A DNA stretch of 32,513 bases from DATJGF01 sp035495315 (lineage in GTDB: Bacteria > Verrucomicrobiota > Verrucomicrobiia > Limisphaerales > UBA8199): contig DATJGF010000205.1 in the NCBI GenBank assembly GCA_035495315.1, positions 1 through 32,513 of the forward strand, read 5' to 3'. A program made the position numbers and the translations under genes. The notes beneath the pieces are model-generated. The model was not told where the DNA came from, ran no database searches, and saw nothing but the letters and a program-made list of their open reading frames with translations. Position 1 is the stretch's first letter, and each line of letters opens with the position of its first letter. Shown in pieces: positions 24,033 through 32,513 of the stretch.

Positions 24033-25357
24033 TTTACCAATTGCTGAGGTTGAATTTCGAGGGTTGCGGCCTTGAGCGCCGCCAGCGCAACCAGCACATC
24101 GCCTTGCGCCTGCGCTGCCGCCAAGCGCACGTCGTTGTCATTTCGCTGCGTCGAGAGCAGATCCAGCAGCGAGGCCCCGCCCTTTTCGTAAGCGTAAGCC
24201 ACCGTTTTGCGAATCTGGTCCGATTTCGGACGAATGTTGTCGCGGTAACTTTCCCACCGCGCACGCGCGTCAGCATAACTAAGCTCCGCCACTGCGATCT
24301 CCGCTCCCGCTTGCGCTTTGATCTTTTCGTAAGCCAGTCGCGCCTGTTCCCGAGCCGCTTCCGCTGCTAGAATATTGCCCCGATTCCGGTTCCATAACGG
24401 TAGCGGCAGACTCACTCCAACCCCTATGCTGTTCGGATTCTCCGGCGGTTCGTGCTCGTACTGCGCCAGCACCGTCGGATCCGGGATCCGATTCGCCTTC
24501 TGCAAATGCAACTCCGCCTCGGCTTTTCGCAATGCCGCTTGCGCTGCCACCACATCGGGCCGCCACGCTATCGCTACACGATTAGGTGGCACCCTACTCG
24601 TCGCCACGAGTGCGTCCAACCTGTCGACCAGGACCACTTCTCCTTTTGGCTGAGGAAAACCCAGCAATACTTCCAATGCGACCCGCGCCTGTGCCGCCGC
24701 GGATTCAGCCGTTTTTGCTTCCAGTTCAAATCGATCCGCTGTTATCTCGATCTGACTTCGGTCCGCCGTCGAAATCTCCCCCGCCTTCTGGCGCACTTCA
24801 GCTATCTTCGCTTCCTGGCTCAACATCGAAGCGGACTGCCGCAGCACCCGTACATTTTCCTCCGCCTGCGCCGCGGCGACATACGCCCGAGTGATACCCA
24901 AATCCAGCGTCCGCTTCGCATCCAGGAATTGCGCTCGCGCACTTTCAAACCCCGCTTGTGCCGACGCTTTCCGGCTGCGACGCTTACCCCCAACCTCCAA
25001 CAGTTGATTGATCGCAAAGATCGTATCGTAGCTGCGTTCCCAAAGACTGTTTCCCTCCGGCGTCGAATTCGGATGATCATCCACATTGATTTTTGTCGAG
25101 GAGAATGAAAAGGTCGGATTCGGAAATTCCCGCACGACTACTTTCTGCGCGGTTGCAGCATCAACCCCCGCTGCCGCCGCCAACAAATCCCAATTCCGCT
25201 CCAAAGCTATTCGCTGGGCACGCGCCAGGGTGAATTCTTTGCCGGCTTGCGTGACCCCTTCATTGAGCTCACTTCCAACCGTCACGAGCGCCGCCGTCAT
25301 AAAGCAGAAGATCGCAACGGGTTTGATTTCAAACCTGGTACGGTGTTGCCGACACAT
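24029..25357 (-). CDS. Outer-membrane efflux channel (TolC/CzcC family)
   Basis: 442 residues. A signal peptide (about 12-30) is followed by two tandem outer-membrane-efflux repeats: FTLARAQRIALERNWDLLAAAAGVDAATAQ opens the first, and RPDVVAAQAALRKAEAELHLQKANRIPDPTV the second, each with long amphipathic helices rich in Ala, Glu and Arg. NPTFSFSSTK and PLPLWNRNRGNILAAEA mark strand regions; the P-L-W-N-R-N-R-G is typical of CzcC-like channels. First gene of the efflux operon; its stop overlaps the adaptor start. The start ATG at 25357 is not well supported by a Shine-Dalgarno sequence and an internal Met could be used. Confidence 0.88.
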   Translation of the reverse strand: MCRQHRTRFEIKPVAIFCFMTAALVTVGSELNEGVTQAGKEFTLARAQRIALERNWDLLAAAAGVDAATAQKVVVREFPNPTFSFSSTKINVDDHPNSTPEGNSLWERSYDTIFAINQLLEVGGKRRSRKASAQAGFESARAQFLDAKRTLDLGITRAYVAAAQAEENVRVLRQSASMLSQEAKIAEVRQKAGEISTADRSQIEITADRFELEAKTAESAAAQARVALEVLLGFPQPKGEVVLVDRLDALVATSRVPPNRVAIAWRPDVVAAQAALRKAEAELHLQKANRIPDPTVLAQYEHEPPENPNSIGVGVSLPLPLWNRNRGNILAAEAAREQARLAYEKIKAQAGAEIAVAELSYADARARWESYRDNIRPKSDQIRKTVAYAYEKGGASLLDLLSTQRNDNDVRLAAAQAQGDVLVALAALKAATLEIQPQQLVK

Positions 25358-25466
25358 GTACTATGTTCATTTGATTTTCGACTGCCAAGGAGGCGCCTCA
25401 TTAGAGCCAACCAGCGGCAAATCCTAATCCCCGCTTCAATTCAAGCCACATTCGAAGCCTTATGGA

Positions 25467-25491
25467 GAAGAAATGCGAATGACATTTCTTC
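25467..25491. other. 9-bp perfect dyad upstream of the efflux operon
   Basis: GAAGAAATG (25467-25475) and CATTTCTTC (25483-25491) flank a 7-base loop. It lies 110 bp upstream of the channel gene in a 379-bp gap (25358-25736) that otherwise holds only the REP-like pair. Possible operator or RNA hairpin. Confidence 0.35.
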
Positions 25492-25501
25492 GAACCAATC
25501 C

Positions 25502-25554
25502 GTAGCGCAGGCCTCCTGGCCTGCAGGTTGCGGCGGCTTCTCGCCGCCACAACC
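25502..25554 (+). repeat. Pair of REP-like hairpins in the gap before the efflux operon
   Basis: Unit 1 begins GTAGC with stem GCAGGCC/GGCCTGC (25507-25513, 25518-25524) and loop TCCT. Unit 2 has outer stem GGTTG/CAACC (25526-25530, 25550-25554) and inner GGCGGC/GCCGCC with loop TTCTC. It is the same family as the units at 2902-2948 and 5881-6075. No T-tract. Confidence 0.8.
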
Positions 25555-25736
25555 ACACCCATCGAGCTAGTCTCCCTCCCTCTAAGCTAACGAAGTGCCA
25601 AACAATTACTTGCTGCAAAAATGCCCTAATTTCCGCCGGTTACGCCAACTCCGGCGCCACGCGGTTGATAAACGCGTTACCCCTTGAGGTAACAAATTAG
25701 CCTGGCTCAATCCTCCCTGACGCGCGATCGACAACC

Positions 25737-27233
25737 TCAATCGCTCGTTTTCTCGCCAATGCCCAATTGCCAATCCATTGAATCTAACACCCGGCAATAA
25801 AGGCCGCGGCGTTCGCACTGCCACCATACGCCACTCTGCTTGCGCTCAGCCCAATTCGTAAATCGGTAATCATACACCACTGCTCGAATCAGGCGTGGTG
25901 GCTTGCCCCGGAACGGATCTTCCCTAAGCAACTTAAGCACCGGTCTCGAACCCTCCTGCAGACGCGCCAAAAAACGCACAAACCACGGGTGTTTCTCGCA
26001 ATATCCAATTGCAGCGAACCACACCTGCCAATCCAATCGCGGTTGATGCGGAGCCACAAAACGCGGCGCCTGCTTTGCGGCGCCTGGTTTCCATTTGAAC
26101 TCGTACGGCCGCCAATTCTCACCGTCCTCGCTGCCTTCGATAATTATTTCTGGTCGTTCCGTGGTCATCACCGCGAAAAGCCCGTAAGCGCTAACCAGGT
26201 GAAAAGGGGACAGCCATTCGAACAATCTCTGCACCGGCCTGGGCCAGGGTAAGGGCCATAACAATGACGCACTGACCACCTCTAATGACAGCAGTGCGAC
26301 TATACAACCGACCGCGTTGGTAACGCCGGTCCAGACCACCCCAGGCGTCGTTAAATCTACGTCCAATCCCCATCCTTTCAACCATACCAACACCGGTTCC
26401 AAGGCGGCGTCATCCAGGAGCAGCAGCGATAACCCTATCCCCAGCAAATTGAAAAACGCATAGTTCCCCGTAATCTCAATCATCACCATTAGTCCGATGA
26501 AAGCTCCACAAGCTACGTACCGCCCCGGTTGGGGACCAAATATGAGCACCGGAACAATCAACTCGATCAGCAAAACCAAACCGGTGGAGATCTTTTGAAA
26601 CCAAAGCGGCAATTGGTACGCATACCACGCCGGCGGCGTAGGCAGCGGCTGTGTCGCATAATGATAACGCAGTGCGGTCAACCCCCGCCAACTCCTGTCC
26701 CCGCTGCGCAGTTTCACCAGGCCCGATGAGAAGATCAGCCGAAACAACAGCCACCAAAACAACCAAAGAATCAAAGGCGAAGGTGGCGTGATCGTCAGAA
26801 ACCCACTCCAGATCTGAGTCGGGGCGAGGAATATTCCCAAAAAACCCGCCTCAAGCAGCAACACGTCCCATTGGTAGCCAAGGAAGACTCGCCCGACGTT
26901 GAACAAGGAAAGGTAAAACACCCAAAGGAACAGTAAAAGCACCAACGGGGCAACTCCCACTATCAACAACCCCGCCAGTACGGCTCCTCCCCAACTCAGA
27001 AACAGCAGAAACTCATCACTGCTGTTCAACCAGCACAGCGTCGGTACTTGCCAAAAACGCTTTCTCCCCGCTCGGATTTTCCCCGCCAGAAATTCCGACG
27101 CCGGCAGAATGCCTTTTTCCCCTACCAACCCTCGAACCTGAATCGCCAATGACGTAAAGGCGACCAGGTAAATGAAGCCCAGGAATCGTAGGAACAGCCA
27201 GCTTGCAAAAGCGTAGGTTTTTGGTTCCGCCAT
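25737..27233 (-). CDS. Lipase maturation factor (LMF1-like) family membrane protein
   Basis: 498 residues, mostly membrane-embedded. Hydrophobic segments run from about residue 10 to 330 (for example FLLFLSWGGAVLAGLLIVGVAPLVLLLFLWVFYLSLF), and the family core FLGYQWDVLLLEAGFLGIFLAPTQIW is clear at about 118-143, as are RLIFSSGLVKLRSGDRSW and HYATQPLPTPPAWYAYQLP. The C-terminal soluble part (about 355-498) carries VMTTERPEIIIEGS and WWQCERRGLYCRVLD. In vertebrates LMF1 is needed for folding of secreted lipases; the role of bacterial members is not established. It starts 90 bp after the ALDH gene on the same strand and may share its transcript, with no obvious link to lysine breakdown. Confidence 0.88.
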   Translation of the reverse strand: MAEPKTYAFASWLFLRFLGFIYLVAFTSLAIQVRGLVGEKGILPASEFLAGKIRAGRKRFWQVPTLCWLNSSDEFLLFLSWGGAVLAGLLIVGVAPLVLLLFLWVFYLSLFNVGRVFLGYQWDVLLLEAGFLGIFLAPTQIWSGFLTITPPSPLILWLFWWLLFRLIFSSGLVKLRSGDRSWRGLTALRYHYATQPLPTPPAWYAYQLPLWFQKISTGLVLLIELIVPVLIFGPQPGRYVACGAFIGLMVMIEITGNYAFFNLLGIGLSLLLLDDAALEPVLVWLKGWGLDVDLTTPGVVWTGVTNAVGCIVALLSLEVVSASLLWPLPWPRPVQRLFEWLSPFHLVSAYGLFAVMTTERPEIIIEGSEDGENWRPYEFKWKPGAAKQAPRFVAPHQPRLDWQVWFAAIGYCEKHPWFVRFLARLQEGSRPVLKLLREDPFRGKPPRLIRAVVYDYRFTNWAERKQSGVWWQCERRGLYCRVLDSMDWQLGIGEKTSD

Positions 27234-27323
27234 GTCAGCTTCTTCCCAGGTAGCGAGTCGACAAAAGCTGTCTTTGCTCTTAATCGCACCGCTCTCCGCA
27301 GCATGGGGACGCGGAAGGGTCGC

Positions 27324-28907
27324 TTATCCGAACACAATCCCTTGCGCCAGCGGTAAGTCCCCCGAGTAATTTATGGTGACGGTCTGCCGGCGCATATATG
27401 CCTTCCAGGCATCACTCCCGCTCTCGCGTCCCCCACCCGTCTCCTTCTCGCCGCCAAACGCCCCGCCAATCTCCGCGCCACTCGTGCCTATGTTCACGTT
27501 CGCTATCCCACAGTCGCTGCCGCGGCTGGCCAGAAATCGCTCGGCCTCCCGGAGGTCATTCGTAAAAATTGCCGAACTCAACCCCTGTGGCACTTCGTTT
27601 TGCCAGGCAATCGCCTCCTCAAGTGTTCGGTACGCCATTAAATACAGAATGGGCGCGAATGTCTCCTCGTGCACGATCTTCAGGTTGTGCCCCGCTTCTA
27701 TAAGGCACGGCTGCACATAACAGCCACCCGGATACTCCGGTCCCTCGAGCGCCTCGCCCCCATAGAGAATCTTTGCCCCCTGCTCACGAGCCATAGTCAT
27801 CGCCCTTTGCATCGCCCTCACCGCTTGCCCGTTTATCAGCGGCCCCATCACCGTCCCAGGCTCCAGCGGGTTCCCAATCCGCACCTGCCCATACGCTTTA
27901 ACCAATCGACCGGTCAATTCGTCGCGAACCGATTCATGAATTATCAGCCGCCGCGTGGTCGTGCAGCGTTGCCCCGCAGTTCCTACAGCTCCGAACAGAA
28001 TCGCTCGTAACGCGAGATCCAGATCCGCACTGGACGTGACGATAATCGCATTGTTTCCTCCCAATTCAAGCAGGGTGCGGCCCACCCGGCGCGCAACGGC
28101 CTCGCCGACCTGTCGGCCCATGCGTGTCGAACCCGTCGCAGAAATCAAAGGCACGCGCCGATCATTAATCAACGATTCCCCTACGGTGGATCCTTCGCCA
28201 ATTACCAGGCTGACAATCGCCGGATCCAGACCGTTCGCCCGACAAACCTTCTCGGCCAGCTTCACCGACGCAATCGCGCACAATGGCGTTTCGGTCGAAG
28301 GCTTCCAAATAGTTGCATTCCCGCATACCACCGCCAACGCGCTGTTCCAGCTCCACACCGCTACCGGAAAATTGAACGCCGTGATTATACCGACTATCCC
28401 CAACGGATGCCATTGCTCTAACATCCGGTGCTCGGACCGCTCCGACGCAATCGTCAGCCCATACAGTTGCCGGGAAAGTCCTACCGCAAAATCGGAAATA
28501 TCGATCATCTCCTGCACTTCCCCTTCGCCTTCTGCGACGATCTTCCCGGTCTCCAGCGTCACTAGCCGCCCAAGGTCCCGTTTCGCCTCGCGCAATGCAT
28601 TACCGAATTGTCGCACTATTTCTCCTCGCTTCGGCGCAGGCACCCGTTGCCACATCTCAAAAGCAGTTCGCGCCCGCTTGATTGCGCGTTCGTAGTCGTC
28701 AAGACCGCCCGTCACGACCCGCGCCAGCACCTTGCCGTCAATGGGCGAGACACTTTCTATTTCAGGCCCGCTGGCACGCCATTCGCCGCAGAAAGCACCC
28801 GCGTTCCGAGAGTCAATCCCCAGTCGTTTCAAAACCCCGTTCGTCAGCGGCTTACCACCCGAAGCATTTCGTCGCGAAACTCCTTTTCTCTCTGATTGTG
28901 TTAGCAT
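27324..28907 (-). CDS. amaB: ALDH7-type aldehyde dehydrogenase, alpha-aminoadipic semialdehyde dehydrogenase
   Basis: 527 residues. NAD(P)-dependent oxidation of 2-aminoadipate 6-semialdehyde (in balance with piperideine-6-carboxylate) to 2-aminoadipate. Key parts: GVLKRLGIDSRNAGAFCGEW, the antiquitin/ALDH7 opening; the cofactor-site segment PLGIVGIITAFNFPVAVWSWN; the catalytic Glu in LLELGGNNAI; and the nucleophile Cys in GTAGQRCTTTRR. The chosen ATG (28907) begins 5 bp after the lat stop; the frame is also open to a TTG at 28934, which would overlap lat. The tight spacing and the shared pathway make lat-amaB an operon. The N-terminal 20 or so residues are Ser/Arg/Lys-rich and look dispensable. 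Family firm; lysine pathway role strongly supported by the neighbour. Confidence 0.9.
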   Translation of the reverse strand: MLTQSERKGVSRRNASGGKPLTNGVLKRLGIDSRNAGAFCGEWRASGPEIESVSPIDGKVLARVVTGGLDDYERAIKRARTAFEMWQRVPAPKRGEIVRQFGNALREAKRDLGRLVTLETGKIVAEGEGEVQEMIDISDFAVGLSRQLYGLTIASERSEHRMLEQWHPLGIVGIITAFNFPVAVWSWNSALAVVCGNATIWKPSTETPLCAIASVKLAEKVCRANGLDPAIVSLVIGEGSTVGESLINDRRVPLISATGSTRMGRQVGEAVARRVGRTLLELGGNNAIIVTSSADLDLALRAILFGAVGTAGQRCTTTRRLIIHESVRDELTGRLVKAYGQVRIGNPLEPGTVMGPLINGQAVRAMQRAMTMAREQGAKILYGGEALEGPEYPGGCYVQPCLIEAGHNLKIVHEETFAPILYLMAYRTLEEAIAWQNEVPQGLSSAIFTNDLREAERFLASRGSDCGIANVNIGTSGAEIGGAFGGEKETGGGRESGSDAWKAYMRRQTVTINYSGDLPLAQGIVFG

Positions 28908-28912
28908 TTTGT

Positions 28913-30436
<1,524 letters not shown>

Positions 30437-30509
30437 GTTAACCTATTCTACCCTCCCCACCCCGTCCCTGCAACCTCCTTGCGACTTGCTTCTGCTAAAT
30501 CAGTCCGCG

Positions 30510-30576
30510 AATTTTGAAATCTGACATTTGCAATTCCAATAATTCCCAATTCTCAATCTGCAATTTTCAATCCGCG
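30510..30576. repeat. Degenerate 7-bp-phased AT-rich repeat (AATTCNC type)
   Basis: Successive heptamers AATTCCC, AATTCTC, AATCTGC, AATTTTC, AATCCGC can be read (30541-30576), preceded by AATTTTG, AAATCTG, ACATTTG. It lies upstream of lat and downstream of the serine hydrolase. It is AT-rich in a GC-rich region, and is the same 7-bp phase as the other repeat families with a different word. Confidence 0.65.
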
Positions 30577-30633
30577 GAATGCGTCGGCGAAGGTGGTTGC
30601 GGTGTGGTGTGCTGCATCGCTTGTAGTGGGAAA

Positions 30634-32046
30634 CTACTTGAGTGGCATGCGGGCGTGGAGCCAATCTCCTATGCGCGAAGCCGAAGGACTGTCCAGGTTG
30701 CACAACACGATCACCGACTGGCCCGACTCCGGATACACGCGAAGAATCGCGTTCATTCCCGGAGCGCTGCCGCCGTGGCCGTAGGTCCGCGCCTCGTCAG
30801 GCCGTCCGATCTGGAATCCGAAGCCGTAAGCGCCCGTAGTGAATTGCGGACGCGTAGCCTCGGCGAGCGTCTCGGCCTTCAATAGTTTGTTCATCATCAG
30901 CGCGTCGGCAAACTTCATCAGATCGGCCGCCGTCGTGTAACCGCCGCCCGCCGAGGTTCCTCGCCATGGCAGCGTCGGTTCGTTTGAAACCATTTCAAAC
31001 TGATCTCTCATGTAACCTTTGCTTCGGTTGGCGACCACCACGTTTTCCGGCTCGGATCCCGAGTTGATCATGTCGGCGACTTTGTAGATGTTCTCGGCGA
31101 CGAAGTCGTAGTACGACTTCCCCGAGACCTTCTCGATCAGCGCGCCGAGCAGCAGGAATCCGTAGTTGGAGTATTCCCACCTGGTGCCGGGCTCGAACTG
31201 GAGGTCGCGCTCACCGTACAGCTTCACGTAATCCTGAAGCGTCTTCAATTCGAGCCGATGCGCCTCAAACTCCGGACCGAAAATGTCTCCCGTACCGCCC
31301 GTGTGCGACAACAGATGCCGGACCTTTACCTTGCACGCCACATTGGTGTTCGGATAATCGGGCAGAATCTTGCCGATCGTATCGTCTAGCGACAGTTTGC
31401 CACGTTCGACCAACTGAAGCGTCGCAACCGCCGTAAACATTTTGTTCATCGAACCGATGCGGAACCGCGTTTTGAGCGTGTTGTCGATTCCGGTCTCGCG
31501 ATCCGCCTTGCCCCTGGCGCCCGAAGTGATCGCGTTGCCGTTTTTGGCCCACAACCACACGCCGGAGAACTTCCCGGCGGAATCGGCTTTATCGATTTCG
31601 GCTTTCCACGCCGCGACCGCCGCCGGTTGGGTAAGTCGCTCGGGAACTGGCGCGCTGGCGGGTGGGGGAATCAGGACCAGAGTAATGTTGGTGATCACCG
31701 CCGGTTCCGCATCGGTCACGGTCACCGACATACGGTTATAGTTGCCGTTGCCTTCGCGTTCATGCAGCACCGCCTGAATGTTCAGTGTCTGCGACGATTC
31801 GATCGAATACACATCGAATCCGCCGGTATTCCACCGGAGGTCGAGCATGCGATCGAGAGCGTCCGGCCGGTCCGGCCGATGCGCCTTGACGAAAGATTCG
31901 AGCTTGTCCTTGTTACCGGAATTCAGAGCTTCGAGATAACCAGCAAGGACCTTGCCCGCTGGAGTGGATGGTAACTCAGGCGGCGCTCCCGCCAGGGCCA
32001 GGCCCAGCGAAAGAGCGGCAACAACGAGCGAGAAACTACCGCGCAT
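30634..32046 (-). CDS. Secreted serine hydrolase, beta-lactamase (class C/PBP-like) family
   Basis: 470 residues. A signal peptide (1-20) is followed by a small NTF2-like segment (about 25-125), then the serine hydrolase domain. The active-site set is complete: S199-M-N-K202 (SxxK), Y292-S-N294 (YxN) and HGG in YGHGGSAPGMN near the C-terminus. HLLSHTGGTGDIFG and WEYSNYGFLLLGALIEKVSG are typical of the class C beta-lactamase/D-alanyl-D-alanine carboxypeptidase-like esterase clan. Substrate unknown; esterase or peptidase is as likely as beta-lactamase. It stands alone between gaps of about 200 bp. Its sequence style differs from its neighbours and resembles homologues I associate with Acidobacteria, so transfer is possible; this is an impression only. 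Confidence 0.85.
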   Translation of the reverse strand: MRGSFSLVVAALSLGLALAGAPPELPSTPAGKVLAGYLEALNSGNKDKLESFVKAHRPDRPDALDRMLDLRWNTGGFDVYSIESSQTLNIQAVLHEREGNGNYNRMSVTVTDAEPAVITNITLVLIPPPASAPVPERLTQPAAVAAWKAEIDKADSAGKFSGVWLWAKNGNAITSGARGKADRETGIDNTLKTRFRIGSMNKMFTAVATLQLVERGKLSLDDTIGKILPDYPNTNVACKVKVRHLLSHTGGTGDIFGPEFEAHRLELKTLQDYVKLYGERDLQFEPGTRWEYSNYGFLLLGALIEKVSGKSYYDFVAENIYKVADMINSGSEPENVVVANRSKGYMRDQFEMVSNEPTLPWRGTSAGGGYTTAADLMKFADALMMNKLLKAETLAEATRPQFTTGAYGFGFQIGRPDEARTYGHGGSAPGMNAILRVYPESGQSVIVLCNLDSPSASRIGDWLHARMPLK

Positions 32047-32247
32047 GGACAGGTATGCTCAGAACCAAGCGTATTGCTTCGATCGCTGAGTGGAATATGA
32101 GCTATTCATAGTGTCAATAACCTTGATCGAGCTTCTGTCTTTACCTCCAACACAATACTCCAACCTTACAATATTCCCCCCCCAATCGGACATCCTCCTT
32201 CCTCCATGCTTTCCCCTTTCCTTCGTCGATTCCAGCCTTGCTTGAAA

Positions 32248-32513
32248 TCATCGCCTAGTCAGCTCGGTCTCCAACTTCGCGATGCGCTCCTGCAACGGCT
32301 TGGTCGCTTCGCGAACCTCTTCTTCCGTGAAGCGTGGCGTGATGTATTGCGAGCAGTTCCAATTATAGGAAACGACCTCCACTCGGAATAGCCGCTCAAC
32401 GCTCTTTAGCATGGCAGGGCCGGTCACCTGTACGGTTAGTTCCGGATCGTCCTTCACGTCAACTACACGCGCATAGCCCATGAGCTTCAGCCGCTCGCGC
32501 CGAGGATAGTCCA
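32248..32513 (-). CDS. Pyridoxamine 5'-phosphate oxidase-family protein, 3' part only
   Basis: The reading frame is open to the right window edge; only the last 87 or so residues are present. They begin DYPRRERLKLMGYARVVDVKDDPEL and end with VEVVSYNWNCSQYITPRFTEEEVREATKPLQERIAKLETEL. The YNWNC-x-QYITPRFT motif and the C-terminal helix are characteristic of a group of FMN-binding split-barrel proteins of the PNPOx-like family. An ATG at 32481 lies inside the gene, not at its start, since homology continues upstream. The 201-bp gap to the serine hydrolase (32047-32247) shows no clear element. Confidence 0.8.
   Translation of the reverse strand, partial: DYPRRERLKLMGYARVVDVKDDPELTVQVTGPAMLKSVERLFRVEVVSYNWNCSQYITPRFTEEEVREATKPLQERIAKLETELTRR

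Noticed and set aside
32112..32117. TTGACA (minus strand) as a promoter of the serine hydrolase
   Set aside because: No good -10 at 15-19 bp; best candidates TATTCC or TCCACT are poor.
32248..32481. Complete 77-residue gene starting at 32481
   Set aside because: Family similarity continues upstream of that ATG to the window edge, so it is the end of a larger gene.

Overview
The window looks like a chromosomal piece of a free-living, soil- or sediment-type Verrucomicrobiota (PVC group; Pedosphaera/Limisphaerales-like is my best guess). The basis is protein content: a large secreted dehydrogenase with HEAT repeats and a cytochrome c of the kind expanded in Planctomycetes/Verrucomicrobia, a Tat-exported Gfo/Idh/MocA oxidoreductase, a lipase-maturation-factor homologue, and dense small hairpin and 7-bp-phased repeats between genes. 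No phage, integrase, transposase, tRNA, rRNA or CRISPR array was seen.

Layout. 1-2924 (+): 5'-truncated DnaE2-like DNA polymerase whose reading frame has absorbed three repeat insertions and ends inside a fourth. 3110-3634 (+): double-ACT (GcvR-like) protein. 3733-5826 (-) and 6135-7532 (+): exported beta-helix protein and Tat-exported oxidoreductase, divergent around an array of REP-like hairpins. 7684-10668 (-): PVC-type dehydrogenase/cytochrome c. 10857-11138 (+): decayed small gene, probably an RHH antitoxin-like protein, readable only across two compensating frameshifts. 11247-13033 (-): VOC protein and two different peroxiredoxins. 13209-19463 (+): gltB and gltD, glutamate synthase. 19550-19659 (+): a sigma70-like promoter whose predicted start falls on the first base of a long GC-rich stem-loop with a C-rich loop, a candidate unannotated small RNA. 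19700-25357 (-): tripartite heavy-metal-type RND efflux operon in the order outer-membrane channel, adaptor, pump. 25737-30436 (-): lysine 6-aminotransferase, ALDH7-type semialdehyde dehydrogenase, and lipase maturation factor-like membrane protein. 30634-32046 (-): secreted serine beta-lactamase-like hydrolase. 32248-32513 (-): 3' end of a pyridoxamine-phosphate-oxidase-family protein running off the window.

How the genes fit together. gltBD assimilate nitrogen into glutamate. lat plus the ALDH7 enzyme convert lysine to 2-aminoadipate, passing the amino group to 2-oxoglutarate. The beta-helix protein, Tat oxidoreductase and dehydrogenase/cytochrome c are exported and fit a polysaccharide- or sugar-oxidising periplasm. 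The two peroxiredoxins are thiol peroxide defences.

The most unusual material is non-genic: two repeat classes (GTA-N-headed small hairpins resembling REP/REPIN elements, and 7-bp-phased tandem repeats) that have entered the polymerase gene several times without breaking its frame, plus the candidate small RNA after gltD.
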